A stretch of DNA of 19,491 nucleotides, taken from the NCBI GenBank assembly GCA_904501945.1, contig CAJGCU010000041.1:1-19491 (forward strand). Reading direction: 5' to 3'. Positions 1-6,313 of this stretch are shown in pieces (position 1 is the stretch's first letter; every line of letters starts with the position of its first letter). The position numbers were made by a program, and so were the translations under genes. Below the pieces are notes generated by a model that searched no databases, was not told where the DNA came from, and was given only the letters and a program-made list of their open reading frames with translations. Source of the DNA: an uncultured Bacteroidaceae bacterium. Lineage in GTDB: Bacteria; Bacteroidota; Bacteroidia; Bacteroidales; Bacteroidaceae.

Positions 1-419
1 GGTATAGCACAATTCATACGAATAGCCTCCTCGTCCAATGTACCGGGATTCCATCTCGGCATATTCTTTACTACTCGAATCGCCTCCTTGTCAAGTAAGG
101 AATCAATGGAGTGTACAATATGGACTTCATTAAGAGAACCATCTTTCTCTACAAAACAGCCAACAATGACACGCCCCTCCACGCCTCGTACGTAAGCAGA
201 TCTGGGATATTGAATATGCTGCTGTACATATTCTAAAAAAGCCTTGTTACCACCTCGGAAAGATGGTGATTGTTCATAACATGCCTTTCCCTTATCTGCA
301 TTCATGGCCTTTATGTCAAATTTGAGACTATCTCTTTTTTCGACATTATTCGCATCTCGGTTTTGGGCACAAGAAACCATGCCCAATGAAAACATTATAA
401 TAAACAGGATTTTTTGCAT
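1..419 (-). CDS. TonB C-terminal-domain lipoprotein (partial, 3' end beyond the window)
   Basis: The reading frame starts at the ATG at 419 and runs off the left edge without a stop; about 139 residues are visible. It opens with a lipoprotein signal: a short basic start, a hydrophobic stretch, and V-S-C with the lipid-accepting Cys at residue 17. From about residue 46 it reads as a TonB C-terminal domain: S-P-S-F-R-G-G, then a Y-V-Q-Q-H-I-x-Y-P segment, G-V-E-G-R-V-I-V, D-G-S-L, L-D-K-E-A-I-R-V-V and M-P-R-W-N-P-G. Classical TonB links the inner-membrane ExbBD motor to outer-membrane transporters through an N-terminal membrane helix. Here a lipid anchor replaces the helix and no proline-rich spanner is visible, so energy transduction is not assured. 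A promoter at 640-669 (minus) fits as its start. The family call is confident; the role is not. Confidence 0.85.
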   Translation of the reverse strand, partial: MQKILFIIMFSLGMVSCAQNRDANNVEKRDSLKFDIKAMNADKGKACYEQSPSFRGGNKAFLEYVQQHIQYPRSAYVRGVEGRVIVGCFVEKDGSLNEVHIVHSIDSLLDKEAIRVVKNMPRWNPGTLDEEAIRMNCAI

Positions 420-454
420 ACAATAATCATTTTAGATGTTCTTATGTCTTATTT

Positions 455-506
455 TAACCTGTTGGTGGAATTAATTTAGTGCATACTTAATTCTGCCAAT
501 AGGTTA
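455..506. repeat. 20-bp imperfect inverted repeat with a 12-base loop in the gap before the TonB-domain gene
   Basis: The arms are 455-474 and 487-506; 17 of 20 positions are complementary. In plus-strand RNA the three remaining positions are G-U pairs, so the helix is unbroken over 20 pairs; in minus-strand RNA the same positions are mismatches. It lies 36 bases upstream of the ATG at 419, inside the predicted leader. The rest of the 420-718 gap shows nothing I recognise apart from the promoter elements. Confidence 0.7.
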
Positions 507-639
507 TTTTATCTTTTTCCCATCTTTATTCCATCTGCTTCCCCTATCCCCATTATTGCCAAATGTCATTTTTCATGGGAGGCATCTACAAAAGTACGAT
601 TATAACACAGATACGATAGATAACGTGAGTCGGATATAA

Positions 640-669
640 CAAAGATATGTCTTGTAGTGCCTCTGCAAA
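640..669 (-). promoter_or_regulatory. Bacteroidota-type promoter for the TonB-domain lipoprotein gene
   Basis: On the minus strand TTTG (669-666) is followed after 18 bases by TATCTTTG (647-640), an exact match to the Bacteroidota -7 consensus TAnnTTTG. Transcription would begin near 634, giving a leader of roughly 215 bases before the ATG at 419. A second -7 match (TACTTTTG, 596-589) lies downstream but has no clear -33 partner. Confidence 0.6.
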
Positions 670-718
670 GCGACTCTTTATGTCGAACTGACGTTAATTA
701 TCCATCAAAAGCATATAG

Positions 719-1675
719 CTAAATTCCCCATGCGCTAAGATCGAATGCTTTTTCCACCCTCTGTTCAAGTTCTTCATCAAGCTGGTAAAAGAAATCCATA
801 TTTACCTGCTTCTCCACTTCGTCTACAGACATTGCATAATCTTGGAACTTTCCATCACACGAACGATTGGGATAAATAAAACCTACCGCTTTCGGAGTAT
901 CCTCTAATGTGAGTATAACTTTGAAAAAACGATCAGGCACTGCAATCTTTACTTTTTTACGCCTACCAATCGTCTTTGACGTTTTCTTGTCGAAAATGGG
1001 GCCACAACAAATGTACAAAGTGCCATACTTTCTCACCCATGAACGGCACTGCTTTTCCAAATCGTTCCACAAATCCATATTTAAACTGTGGTTTTGTGGG
1101 CAAATATTTGTCATGGCAAAAGATTCAAGCATCGCTTCTTCGCTGTTCTTATTGTCTCCTGCTGGGCACATATGCCCACGATCATATCCAGAACCATTAA
1201 AGTCAAAATAATCAACTCTCTGAAACTCATCAATGGAGAAATCAGCATGAAACTTATCAGAACGTTGAACTTTACCATTCAACCTTTCTGGCGTAAGACT
1301 CCAACAAACATAGTTTGGACACAATTTTTCCATATTATAAGAAACAACAAATTGGGACTTGACCAAAATCTTTTCATTTTGGGATGTCAATTCTGCTGGC
1401 TGCTCAAGGTTTTTAATATCAGCCATAATATCAGAATCTTGAGACCTGTACTCATTGCTCAACAACCGCATTTCGTCCTTTGTATTCTCTTTTTCTTTAA
1501 CCAAGGAATGAGACTTTTGAACAATGCCGTTTACTTTATCATCTCCAGAGTTTTTCCCTGTAGGCAATCGGTCTGTTCCAAAAGTACAACTCCATAAATA
1601 GTTCATCCCTATAACTGCTAAGCATAGCATTATACAGATAAGCAAAATTTTTTTCGGGGTCTTTTTCTGTGACAT
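719..1675 (-). CDS. DNA/RNA non-specific endonuclease, membrane-anchored or secreted
   Basis: This is a beta-beta-alpha-metal nuclease of the NucA/EndoG/Serratia type, which cuts DNA and RNA without strong sequence preference using one divalent metal ion. Numbered from the ATG at 1675 (318 residues), the signature D-R-G-H is at 165-168 with His168 as general base. The metal-binding segment L-N-M-D-L-W-N-D-L-E supplies Asn199 and Glu207. Residues 10-28 form one hydrophobic segment, so the enzyme probably acts outside the cytoplasm; a lysine/glutamate-rich linker leads to the catalytic part. The frame is open up to an ATG at 1726. I prefer 1675 because a purine-rich AAGGAG-type site lies just upstream and a TAAATTTG element (1718-1711) falls between the two ATGs. 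No immunity or inhibitor gene is adjacent; nutrient scavenging or competition are both possible. Confidence 0.88.
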   Translation of the reverse strand: MSQKKTPKKILLICIMLCLAVIGMNYLWSCTFGTDRLPTGKNSGDDKVNGIVQKSHSLVKEKENTKDEMRLLSNEYRSQDSDIMADIKNLEQPAELTSQNEKILVKSQFVVSYNMEKLCPNYVCWSLTPERLNGKVQRSDKFHADFSIDEFQRVDYFDFNGSGYDRGHMCPAGDNKNSEEAMLESFAMTNICPQNHSLNMDLWNDLEKQCRSWVRKYGTLYICCGPIFDKKTSKTIGRRKKVKIAVPDRFFKVILTLEDTPKAVGFIYPNRSCDGKFQDYAMSVDEVEKQVNMDFFYQLDEELEQRVEKAFDLSAWGI

Positions 1676-1710
1676 TTTTCCTTCTCCTTCTTTTAAAGCT
1701 GTATTATATG

Positions 1711-1718
1711 CAAATTTA
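1711..1718 (-). promoter_or_regulatory. possible -7 promoter element of the endonuclease gene
   Basis: TAAATTTG on the minus strand matches TAnnTTTG and would place the transcript start about 30 bases before the ATG at 1675. No good -33 TTTG is seen at the expected distance, so this rests on the -7 element only. Confidence 0.35.
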
Positions 1719-1762
1719 AGAAACATTTAGATAAAAGTTACCTTTATAACAAAAAAAAGTAT

Positions 1763-1770
1763 TACCTTTG
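1763..1770 (+). promoter_or_regulatory. -7 promoter element of the tRNA-Thr unit
   Basis: TACCTTTG matches TAnnTTTG exactly and is followed by CATCG and a T-rich stretch, as at other promoters in this window. The -33 region is poor (TTAC at 1738-1741 with a 21-base spacer). Transcription would begin around 1776, about 40 bases before the tRNA. No second promoter is apparent between the tRNA and the following gene. Confidence 0.65.
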
Positions 1771-1814
1771 CATCGCTTTTCACAAAAGATACCACAAACA
1801 AAAGGCATTTGCCT

Positions 1815-1887
<73 letters not shown>

Positions 1888-1922
1888 CAGAAAGGGAATA
1901 CAACACATTTTTCATTCCTGCC

Positions 1923-2228
1923 ATGTTCATCTACAACACCACTTTTCAAGCTAGCATCGACGATGCTCAAAATCTCGTTATTTACTTGCACGAAAAATAC
2001 ATTCCTGAAGCACAGCAGTCAGGTCTCATGAAGAATGCCAGAATGAGCCGCATACTCTCACACCGAGACGAGCAGTCAGAATGCTTTTCCGTTCAGTTCG
2101 AAGCAGAAGAAATGTCGCAAATTCACCAATGGTATTCATCTGATGGAAAACGACTTAACGACGAACTGTTAGAGTTATTCAACAATCAAGTTGTAGGCTT
2201 CCCCACTATCATGGAAGTTATAGAATAA
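1923..2228 (+). CDS. DUF4286 family protein
   Basis: A 101-residue soluble protein with no signal peptide or membrane segment, recognised as DUF4286, a small Bacteroidota family of unknown function. It starts with a beta-strand-like M-F-I-Y-N-T-T-F and ends with a conserved-looking G-F-P-T-I-M-E-V-I segment. The frame is open upstream through the tRNA, but the ATG at 1923 is the only sensible start, because any earlier one would lie in or next to the tRNA gene. It begins 35 bases after the tRNA and ends 25 bases before ruvC, so tRNA, this gene and ruvC probably form one transcription unit. No biochemical role can be read from the sequence. Confidence 0.85.
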   Translation: MFIYNTTFQASIDDAQNLVIYLHEKYIPEAQQSGLMKNARMSRILSHRDEQSECFSVQFEAEEMSQIHQWYSSDGKRLNDELLELFNNQVVGFPTIMEVIE

Positions 2229-2253
2229 CTTCTCTTTTTTCAGCAGAAGAAAC

Positions 2254-2835
2254 ATGGCAAAAACCACTTCCCACATAGAGAAAATCATTTTGGGCGTTGA
2301 CCCTGGCACCCAAGTCATGGGCTACGGAGTGCTGCGTGCCGTCGGCAACAAAGCCGAACTCATCACCATGGGTGTCATCGAACTCAAGAAATATGAGAGC
2401 CACTACCTTCGGCTGGGCAAAATCCACGAGCGCATCACCAGCATCATCGACGCCTACAAACCCGACGAAATGGCTATCGAAGCACCCTTCTACGGCAAGA
2501 ATGTGCAGTCGATGCTCAAGCTCGGACGTGCGCAAGGCGTAGCCATCACCGCAGCCATCATGCGCGACATTCCCATAACCGAATACGAACCTAAGAAAAT
2601 CAAGGTGGCCATCACAGGCAACGGGTCTGCCTCAAAGGAGCAAGTGGCGGGAATGCTCCAGCGGATGCTGAAAATCAAAGCCGAAGACATGGACATTCAG
2701 CGTGATGCTACCGACGCCCTTGGTGCAGCTTACTGCCACTTCATTCAGATGGGCAAACCCGAAGTGGAGCACCGTTTCTGTTCCTGGAAAGACTTTGTCA
2801 GCAAGAATGCCTGCAAAGTTCACGGCGGCAACTGA
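2254..2835 (+). CDS. ruvC: crossover junction endodeoxyribonuclease RuvC
   Basis: RuvC resolves Holliday junctions by symmetric cleavage together with the RuvAB branch-migration motor during recombination and repair. The 193-residue protein has the full RNase H-like acidic set: Asp16 in I-L-G-V-D-P-G-T, Glu76 in A-I-E-A-P-F-Y, and Asp151 and Asp154 in D-A-T-D-A-L-G-A-A-Y. The segment G-K-N-V-Q-S-M-L-K-L-G-R-A-Q-G after the Glu is also typical. The length is slightly above the usual 160-190 residues, with a short extra C-terminal tail. ruvA and ruvB are not in the window. The coding sequence is visibly richer in G+C than the genes to its left. It follows the DUF4286 gene with a 25-base gap and is probably cotranscribed with it. 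Confidence 0.97.
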   Translation: MAKTTSHIEKIILGVDPGTQVMGYGVLRAVGNKAELITMGVIELKKYESHYLRLGKIHERITSIIDAYKPDEMAIEAPFYGKNVQSMLKLGRAQGVAITAAIMRDIPITEYEPKKIKVAITGNGSASKEQVAGMLQRMLKIKAEDMDIQRDATDALGAAYCHFIQMGKPEVEHRFCSWKDFVSKNACKVHGGN

Positions 2836-2884
2836 AAAAAAAGAAAGGCATCACCATTCCCTCCCAATTTGAATGCATCAACAG

Positions 2885-2964
2885 CATGAAAACCGATGTG
2901 CCCCACATCGATAAGCCAGTGTGCCCCATAACGACAAATCGATATGGGGCACACCGTTTTCATG
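2885..2964. repeat. nested inverted and direct repeats downstream of ruvC (alternative hairpins)
   Basis: Arm 2885-2912 pairs with 2938-2964 over about 27 bases with two mismatches and one bulge. Between them, 2919-2929 is a further copy of the core TGTGCCCCA that pairs perfectly over 11 bases with 2944-2954. The first arm can also fold on itself (CGATGTG, CCC, CACATCG at 2894-2910). The three folds exclude one another. No T-run follows on either strand, so a standard intrinsic terminator is not supported. The remainder of the 2836-3120 gap holds nothing I can support as a gene. Confidence 0.75.
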
Positions 2965-3123
2965 TCCGTCAACACACTTCTAATTCAAGAACATTCTTGC
3001 AAAAAGTCGAACATTTCTTCTTTTAACTCTGGCATATCAACCAAACATCTGCCGCCAAGATTGGAAGAAAAGACAGCCTTAAAGGATAATTTATCTTGAA
3101 ATTTCCATAAAAAACAACGAACG

Positions 3124-3155
3124 TTCGATTAATACGCTAAAAAAAGCTAACTTTG
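3124..3155 (+). promoter_or_regulatory. promoter of the eleven-gene operon
   Basis: TTCG (3124-3127, one mismatch to TTTG), a 20-base spacer and TAACTTTG (3148-3155, exact TAnnTTTG). A 10-bp palindrome CGAACGTTCG (3118-3127) overlaps the -33 element and could be an operator. The start near 3161 leaves a leader of about 85 bases. Confidence 0.7.
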
Positions 3156-3164
3156 TAACGTTTT

Positions 3165-3182
3165 TCGTGCGTACGCGCGAAT
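3165..3182 (+). promoter_or_regulatory. GC-rich palindrome at the start of the operon leader
   Basis: An 18-base near-perfect palindrome around GCGTACGC; its single non-Watson-Crick position is a G-U pair in the transcript. It would form a 7-bp hairpin with a GTAC loop almost at the 5' end of the mRNA. A closely related sequence occupies the same place after the pheT promoter (17661-17678, minus). Confidence 0.6.
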
Positions 3183-3245
3183 TTTATTTTTATGAAGAGG
3201 TGAAGTCAAAATATTAAAATTTCAGATAAAAATCAGATTACAATA

Positions 3246-3809
3246 ATGGCAACAACGAATTATACATACCGATCGTACTCGATGGAGTACGGCACTTTTT
3301 TGGGGCTGAGCTGGGGACTGCTGTTCCTGTGCTATGTAGAGAGCATCAGCTATAACAACGGACTGCTCATGATGCTCTGCCTACTGTTCGTCGGAACAAG
3401 CCTGCTGCTACCCTTCATGCTGGCTTTGCGCCTAAACAGGAAGCTTTTCATAATTGGCGAAAGATTGAGCTATATACAAGGACTGTTTTTTTCATTCTCA
3501 ATGTTCATGTATGCATGTCTGCTGACAGGATTAGCCACATTCGCCTATTTCAAATTTCTCGACGATGGTTCGCTATTTGAGCAGTTGAACAATATGTTTA
3601 CAATGCCAGAACTGACATCGGTCTATCAGCAGATGGGCATGGAAGAACAATACAAGCAGATGCTAGATGTACTGAAGGACATCGAAAGAATGTCGGCATT
3701 TGACAAGGCGTTGGGACTCTTCAACAACAACTTCATGTTTGGCATCGTCATGTCGTTCATCGTGGGATGGGTAGCTTCGTTTGATTTGAAAAAGGTTATC
3801 AAAAAGTAA
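3246..3809 (+). CDS. DUF4199 family membrane protein
   Basis: A 187-residue integral membrane protein of the DUF4199 family, common in Bacteroidota and of unknown function. Four hydrophobic segments are visible at about 16-32, 39-61, 78-102 and 161-181. A soluble, methionine- and glutamine-rich stretch of about 55 residues lies between the third and fourth. The C-terminus is basic (D-L-K-K-V-I-K-K) and probably cytoplasmic. It is the first gene of the operon, 13 bases before the glycosyltransferase gene. That linkage suggests work on the same membrane lipid or glycan, but this is inference from position only. Confidence 0.82.
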   Translation: MATTNYTYRSYSMEYGTFLGLSWGLLFLCYVESISYNNGLLMMLCLLFVGTSLLLPFMLALRLNRKLFIIGERLSYIQGLFFSFSMFMYACLLTGLATFAYFKFLDDGSLFEQLNNMFTMPELTSVYQQMGMEEQYKQMLDVLKDIERMSAFDKALGLFNNNFMFGIVMSFIVGWVASFDLKKVIKK

Positions 3810-3822
3810 AAAAAACACATAT

Positions 3823-4782
3823 ATGGATATTTCAGTAGTGGTGCCTCTTTACAACGAGGAGGAATCGATAGCAGAATTGTATGAGTGGATTAAGCGCGTA
3901 ATGAACGAAAATCACTTCACGTATGAGGTTATCTTCGTAAACGACGGTTCAACCGACCATTCGTGGGATGTGATTGAAGAACTGAGCAATAAGTTTCCCG
4001 AGGTGCACGGCATCAAGTTCCGCCGCAACTACGGCAAGAGCCCCGCTTTGTTCCACGGATTTGAGAAGGCCGAGGGAGATGTGGTCATCACGATGGATGC
4101 AGATTTGCAGGACAGCCCCGACGAGATTCCCGAACTGTACGGAATGATAAAGAACGGCGGATACGACTTGGTTAGCGGATACAAGATGAACAGAAGTCAG
4201 GGAGACCCGCTGTCGAAAACAATCCCGACAAAGCTATTTAACGCAACGACCCGTATGGTGAGCGGCATCCATAACCTGCATGACTTCAACTGCGGATTGA
4301 AGGCTTACCGCAAGGATGTGGTGAAGCACATTGAGGTATATGGAGAGATGCACAGATTCATACCCTATCTAGCCAAAAATGCGGGATTTTCCAAAATTGG
4401 GGAGAAACGTGTGCGCCATCAGGCACGACAGCACGGCGTGAGCAAATTCATGGGCATGAACCGCTTTGTGAACGGTTTTCTCGACCTCATCAGCCTCTGG
4501 TTCATCGGTAGATTTGGCATGAAGCCCATGCACATGTTTGGCTTCATCGGCACACTCATGTTCGTTGTCGGCTTCATCGCTGTAGTGTGTGTGGGAGCAA
4601 GCAAACTGATTGCGCTGTATTGCAATGAGCCTCATGCGCTGGTGACCGACAGCCCATATTTCTACATTTCGCTCACAACAATGATTCTAGGCACCCAGCT
4701 TTTTGTGGCAGGCTTTTTGGGTGACCTCATCAGCCGCAACAGCCAGGAAAGAAACAAATATCAAGTAGAGAAGGAAATCTAA
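3823..4782 (+). CDS. family 2 glycosyltransferase with C-terminal membrane helices (DPM1/ArnC/GtrB-like)
   Basis: A 319-residue GT-A-fold glycosyltransferase. The N-terminal domain has V-V-P-L-Y-N-E-E at 6-13, V-N-D-G-S-T-D at 39-45 and M-D-A-D-L-Q-D at 91-97, whose Asp92 and Asp94 form the metal/nucleotide-binding DxD. The segment H-D-F-N-C-G-L-K-A-Y is typical of the polyprenyl-phosphate group. Two membrane helices follow at about 238-265 and 279-302. Proteins of this layout usually move a sugar from a nucleotide donor to undecaprenyl phosphate at the inner membrane, for export and modification of surface glycans, lipid A or proteins. The exact sugar cannot be read from the sequence. ArnC is one possibility, but no other arn gene is near. 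Confidence 0.9.
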   Translation: MDISVVVPLYNEEESIAELYEWIKRVMNENHFTYEVIFVNDGSTDHSWDVIEELSNKFPEVHGIKFRRNYGKSPALFHGFEKAEGDVVITMDADLQDSPDEIPELYGMIKNGGYDLVSGYKMNRSQGDPLSKTIPTKLFNATTRMVSGIHNLHDFNCGLKAYRKDVVKHIEVYGEMHRFIPYLAKNAGFSKIGEKRVRHQARQHGVSKFMGMNRFVNGFLDLISLWFIGRFGMKPMHMFGFIGTLMFVVGFIAVVCVGASKLIALYCNEPHALVTDSPYFYISLTTMILGTQLFVAGFLGDLISRNSQERNKYQVEKEI

Positions 4783-4814
4783 CAGGACAAAGACTCTAAT
4801 TATTTGCAATCGGA

Positions 4815-5420
4815 GTGAATAGAATGATAAAACATAAGAGCATTATCTCAGCTGCATGTATGAGTATCATGCTCCTGGCAGGATGCTACTCAAACAACTG
4901 CCCTCTGGAGAATAACGTAACTTGCAACTACGGATTCTACGACGCTGAAGGAACGCCCATCGAGTACAACGACACGATTACGGTTTCGACGCTGTTGCCC
5001 GGATACAAGACAGTATATACCTACCGCAAGCTTGGAAGCCAGACTGTGATAACAGACTATCAGGACAAGTCGCTCGTCAAGTTAGGGTACACGGAAACCA
5101 TCTCTCAGCAGAGGCAAGACACCATCCTGCTGAATAAGATACACAGCACAGCCGAGATGAAGCTACCAATGAGTTTCTTCAACACTTGCGACACGCTAAT
5201 TCTCTCTTACAGAAGAATCTCGCTGAAGGACACCATCAAGATAGAACACACAAGCTATCCTTATGTCGAGCTGCCTGAATGCGGTACCTACCGCTACCAT
5301 ACGCTGAAGGCTGTCACTGCGACTGATGCCGCTATTGACCGCATAGAAATCGGCAACACGCAAGTCAACTATGAAGGAGAAGAGAACGTCAAAATCTACT
5401 TCAACGGAGTGGTTGAATGA
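4815..5420 (+). CDS. DUF6452-like lipoprotein
   Basis: A 201-residue exported lipoprotein. A basic start is followed by a hydrophobic stretch and lipobox L-A-G-C with the lipidated Cys at residue 24. The mature part is beta-rich and polar, beginning with N-N-C-P-L-E-N-N-V-T-C-N-Y, and has no membrane segment. I place it in DUF6452 from its appearance and from the following gene, which looks like DUF6048; the two occur together in Bacteroidota. Family assignment is from memory and moderately certain; the function is unknown. It starts 32 bases after the glycosyltransferase gene. Its end overlaps the next start codon by four bases (ATGA), so the two products are probably made in a coupled way and may act together in the outer membrane. 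Confidence 0.75.
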   Translation: MNRMIKHKSIISAACMSIMLLAGCYSNNCPLENNVTCNYGFYDAEGTPIEYNDTITVSTLLPGYKTVYTYRKLGSQTVITDYQDKSLVKLGYTETISQQRQDTILLNKIHSTAEMKLPMSFFNTCDTLILSYRRISLKDTIKIEHTSYPYVELPECGTYRYHTLKAVTATDAAIDRIEIGNTQVNYEGEENVKIYFNGVVE

Positions 5421-6298
5421 ACTCGATATGCACTACACAAAGAACTAACATGGCAAGAAAGACTATCATACATATCATCATGGTCATGGCGGCACTGATG
5501 ACATGGATACAGATGGCTGCCCAAGAGCCAACAACGCAGCCACTAATGCCAGGCGAAGCGCCTAAGCCAACGAAATACATAGCCATTGAGGAGGAGAAAG
5601 AAAAGCTTGTTTTCTTTCAGGGATTCACGCTGTCGGTAGATGCCTACGGTCCCGCGGCCTACTTCCTGTCTGACTACGGCACCGCAGAAGCAGCATTGCG
5701 CCTCAACCTGAAAAACACGTTCTTCCCTATTGTAGAGGCAGGTTACGGAATGTGCGAGAAGGAGGACTACAACACTAAAATCGCATGCAAGGTTAAAGCG
5801 CCTTACGCACGATTGGGACTCGACATCAATATGCTAAAAGACAAGTTTCAGGACAACAGGCTCTATCTGGGTGCAAGATACGGCATATCCAAGTTCAAAT
5901 ATGACATTGCAGGTCCTGCGATGTCTGACCCTATATGGGGCGGGAGCGAATCTTTCAGTCACAAAGGAATTGACTGCACCAGCCAATGGCTTGAACTGGT
6001 TGTAGGCATTGAGGTTAAAATCTACAAGAACTTCCACATGGGATGGGCTGTAAGATATAAGAGCGAGCTGTCGTCCACCAAGAATCAACTTGCAAAACCC
6101 AGTTGCATACCAGGCTACGGGTACACCACCAACTCTACTTGCTGGGGAGGTACTTATAGCCTCATCTTCGATTTGAACTGGGGCAAGAAAAAAAGCCACA
6201 AGAGGGGTCTAAGCATAGAGGTAAGAGACTTGCAAGAGTATCCTCAGGAAAATGAAAATGCGGAAAGCACCCATGAAGAAATCGTTACAGAAGAATAA
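5417..6298 (+). CDS. DUF6048-like outer-membrane beta-barrel protein
   Basis: A 293-residue exported protein. A signal peptide runs to about residue 36 (A-A-Q), followed by a proline-rich stretch and then alternating amphipathic strands with aromatic ends, such as the L-Y-L-G-A-R-Y-G-I-S-K-F and A-V-R-Y-K-S-E-L segments. This is the look of a small outer-membrane barrel. The C-terminal 25 residues are strongly acidic. I assign it to DUF6048 together with its DUF6452-like neighbour. The start at 5417 overlaps the previous stop and has GGAG seven bases upstream; an alternative ATG at 5450 begins directly at the signal peptide. The function is unknown. It lies 15 bases before apbE. Confidence 0.75.
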   Translation: MNSICTTQRTNMARKTIIHIIMVMAALMTWIQMAAQEPTTQPLMPGEAPKPTKYIAIEEEKEKLVFFQGFTLSVDAYGPAAYFLSDYGTAEAALRLNLKNTFFPIVEAGYGMCEKEDYNTKIACKVKAPYARLGLDINMLKDKFQDNRLYLGARYGISKFKYDIAGPAMSDPIWGGSESFSHKGIDCTSQWLELVVGIEVKIYKNFHMGWAVRYKSELSSTKNQLAKPSCIPGYGYTTNSTCWGGTYSLIFDLNWGKKKSHKRGLSIEVRDLQEYPQENENAESTHEEIVTEE

Positions 6299-6313
6299 AA
6301 AGGCATATCAGTT

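Noticed and set aside
1088..1597. A 169-codon plus-strand open frame.
   Set aside because: Antisense to the endonuclease gene, which has clear catalytic motifs.
719..1675. Toxin-immunity or defence system built on the nuclease.
   Set aside because: No immunity-like, secretion or partner gene is adjacent; the nuclease looks like a single secreted or anchored enzyme.
2985..3129. Minus-strand open frame of about 45 codons with protein-like composition ending in L-K-E-E-M-F-D-F-L-Q-E-C-S.
   Set aside because: No ATG until 17 residues before the stop and no ribosome site; at best a remnant of a gene, too weak to annotate.
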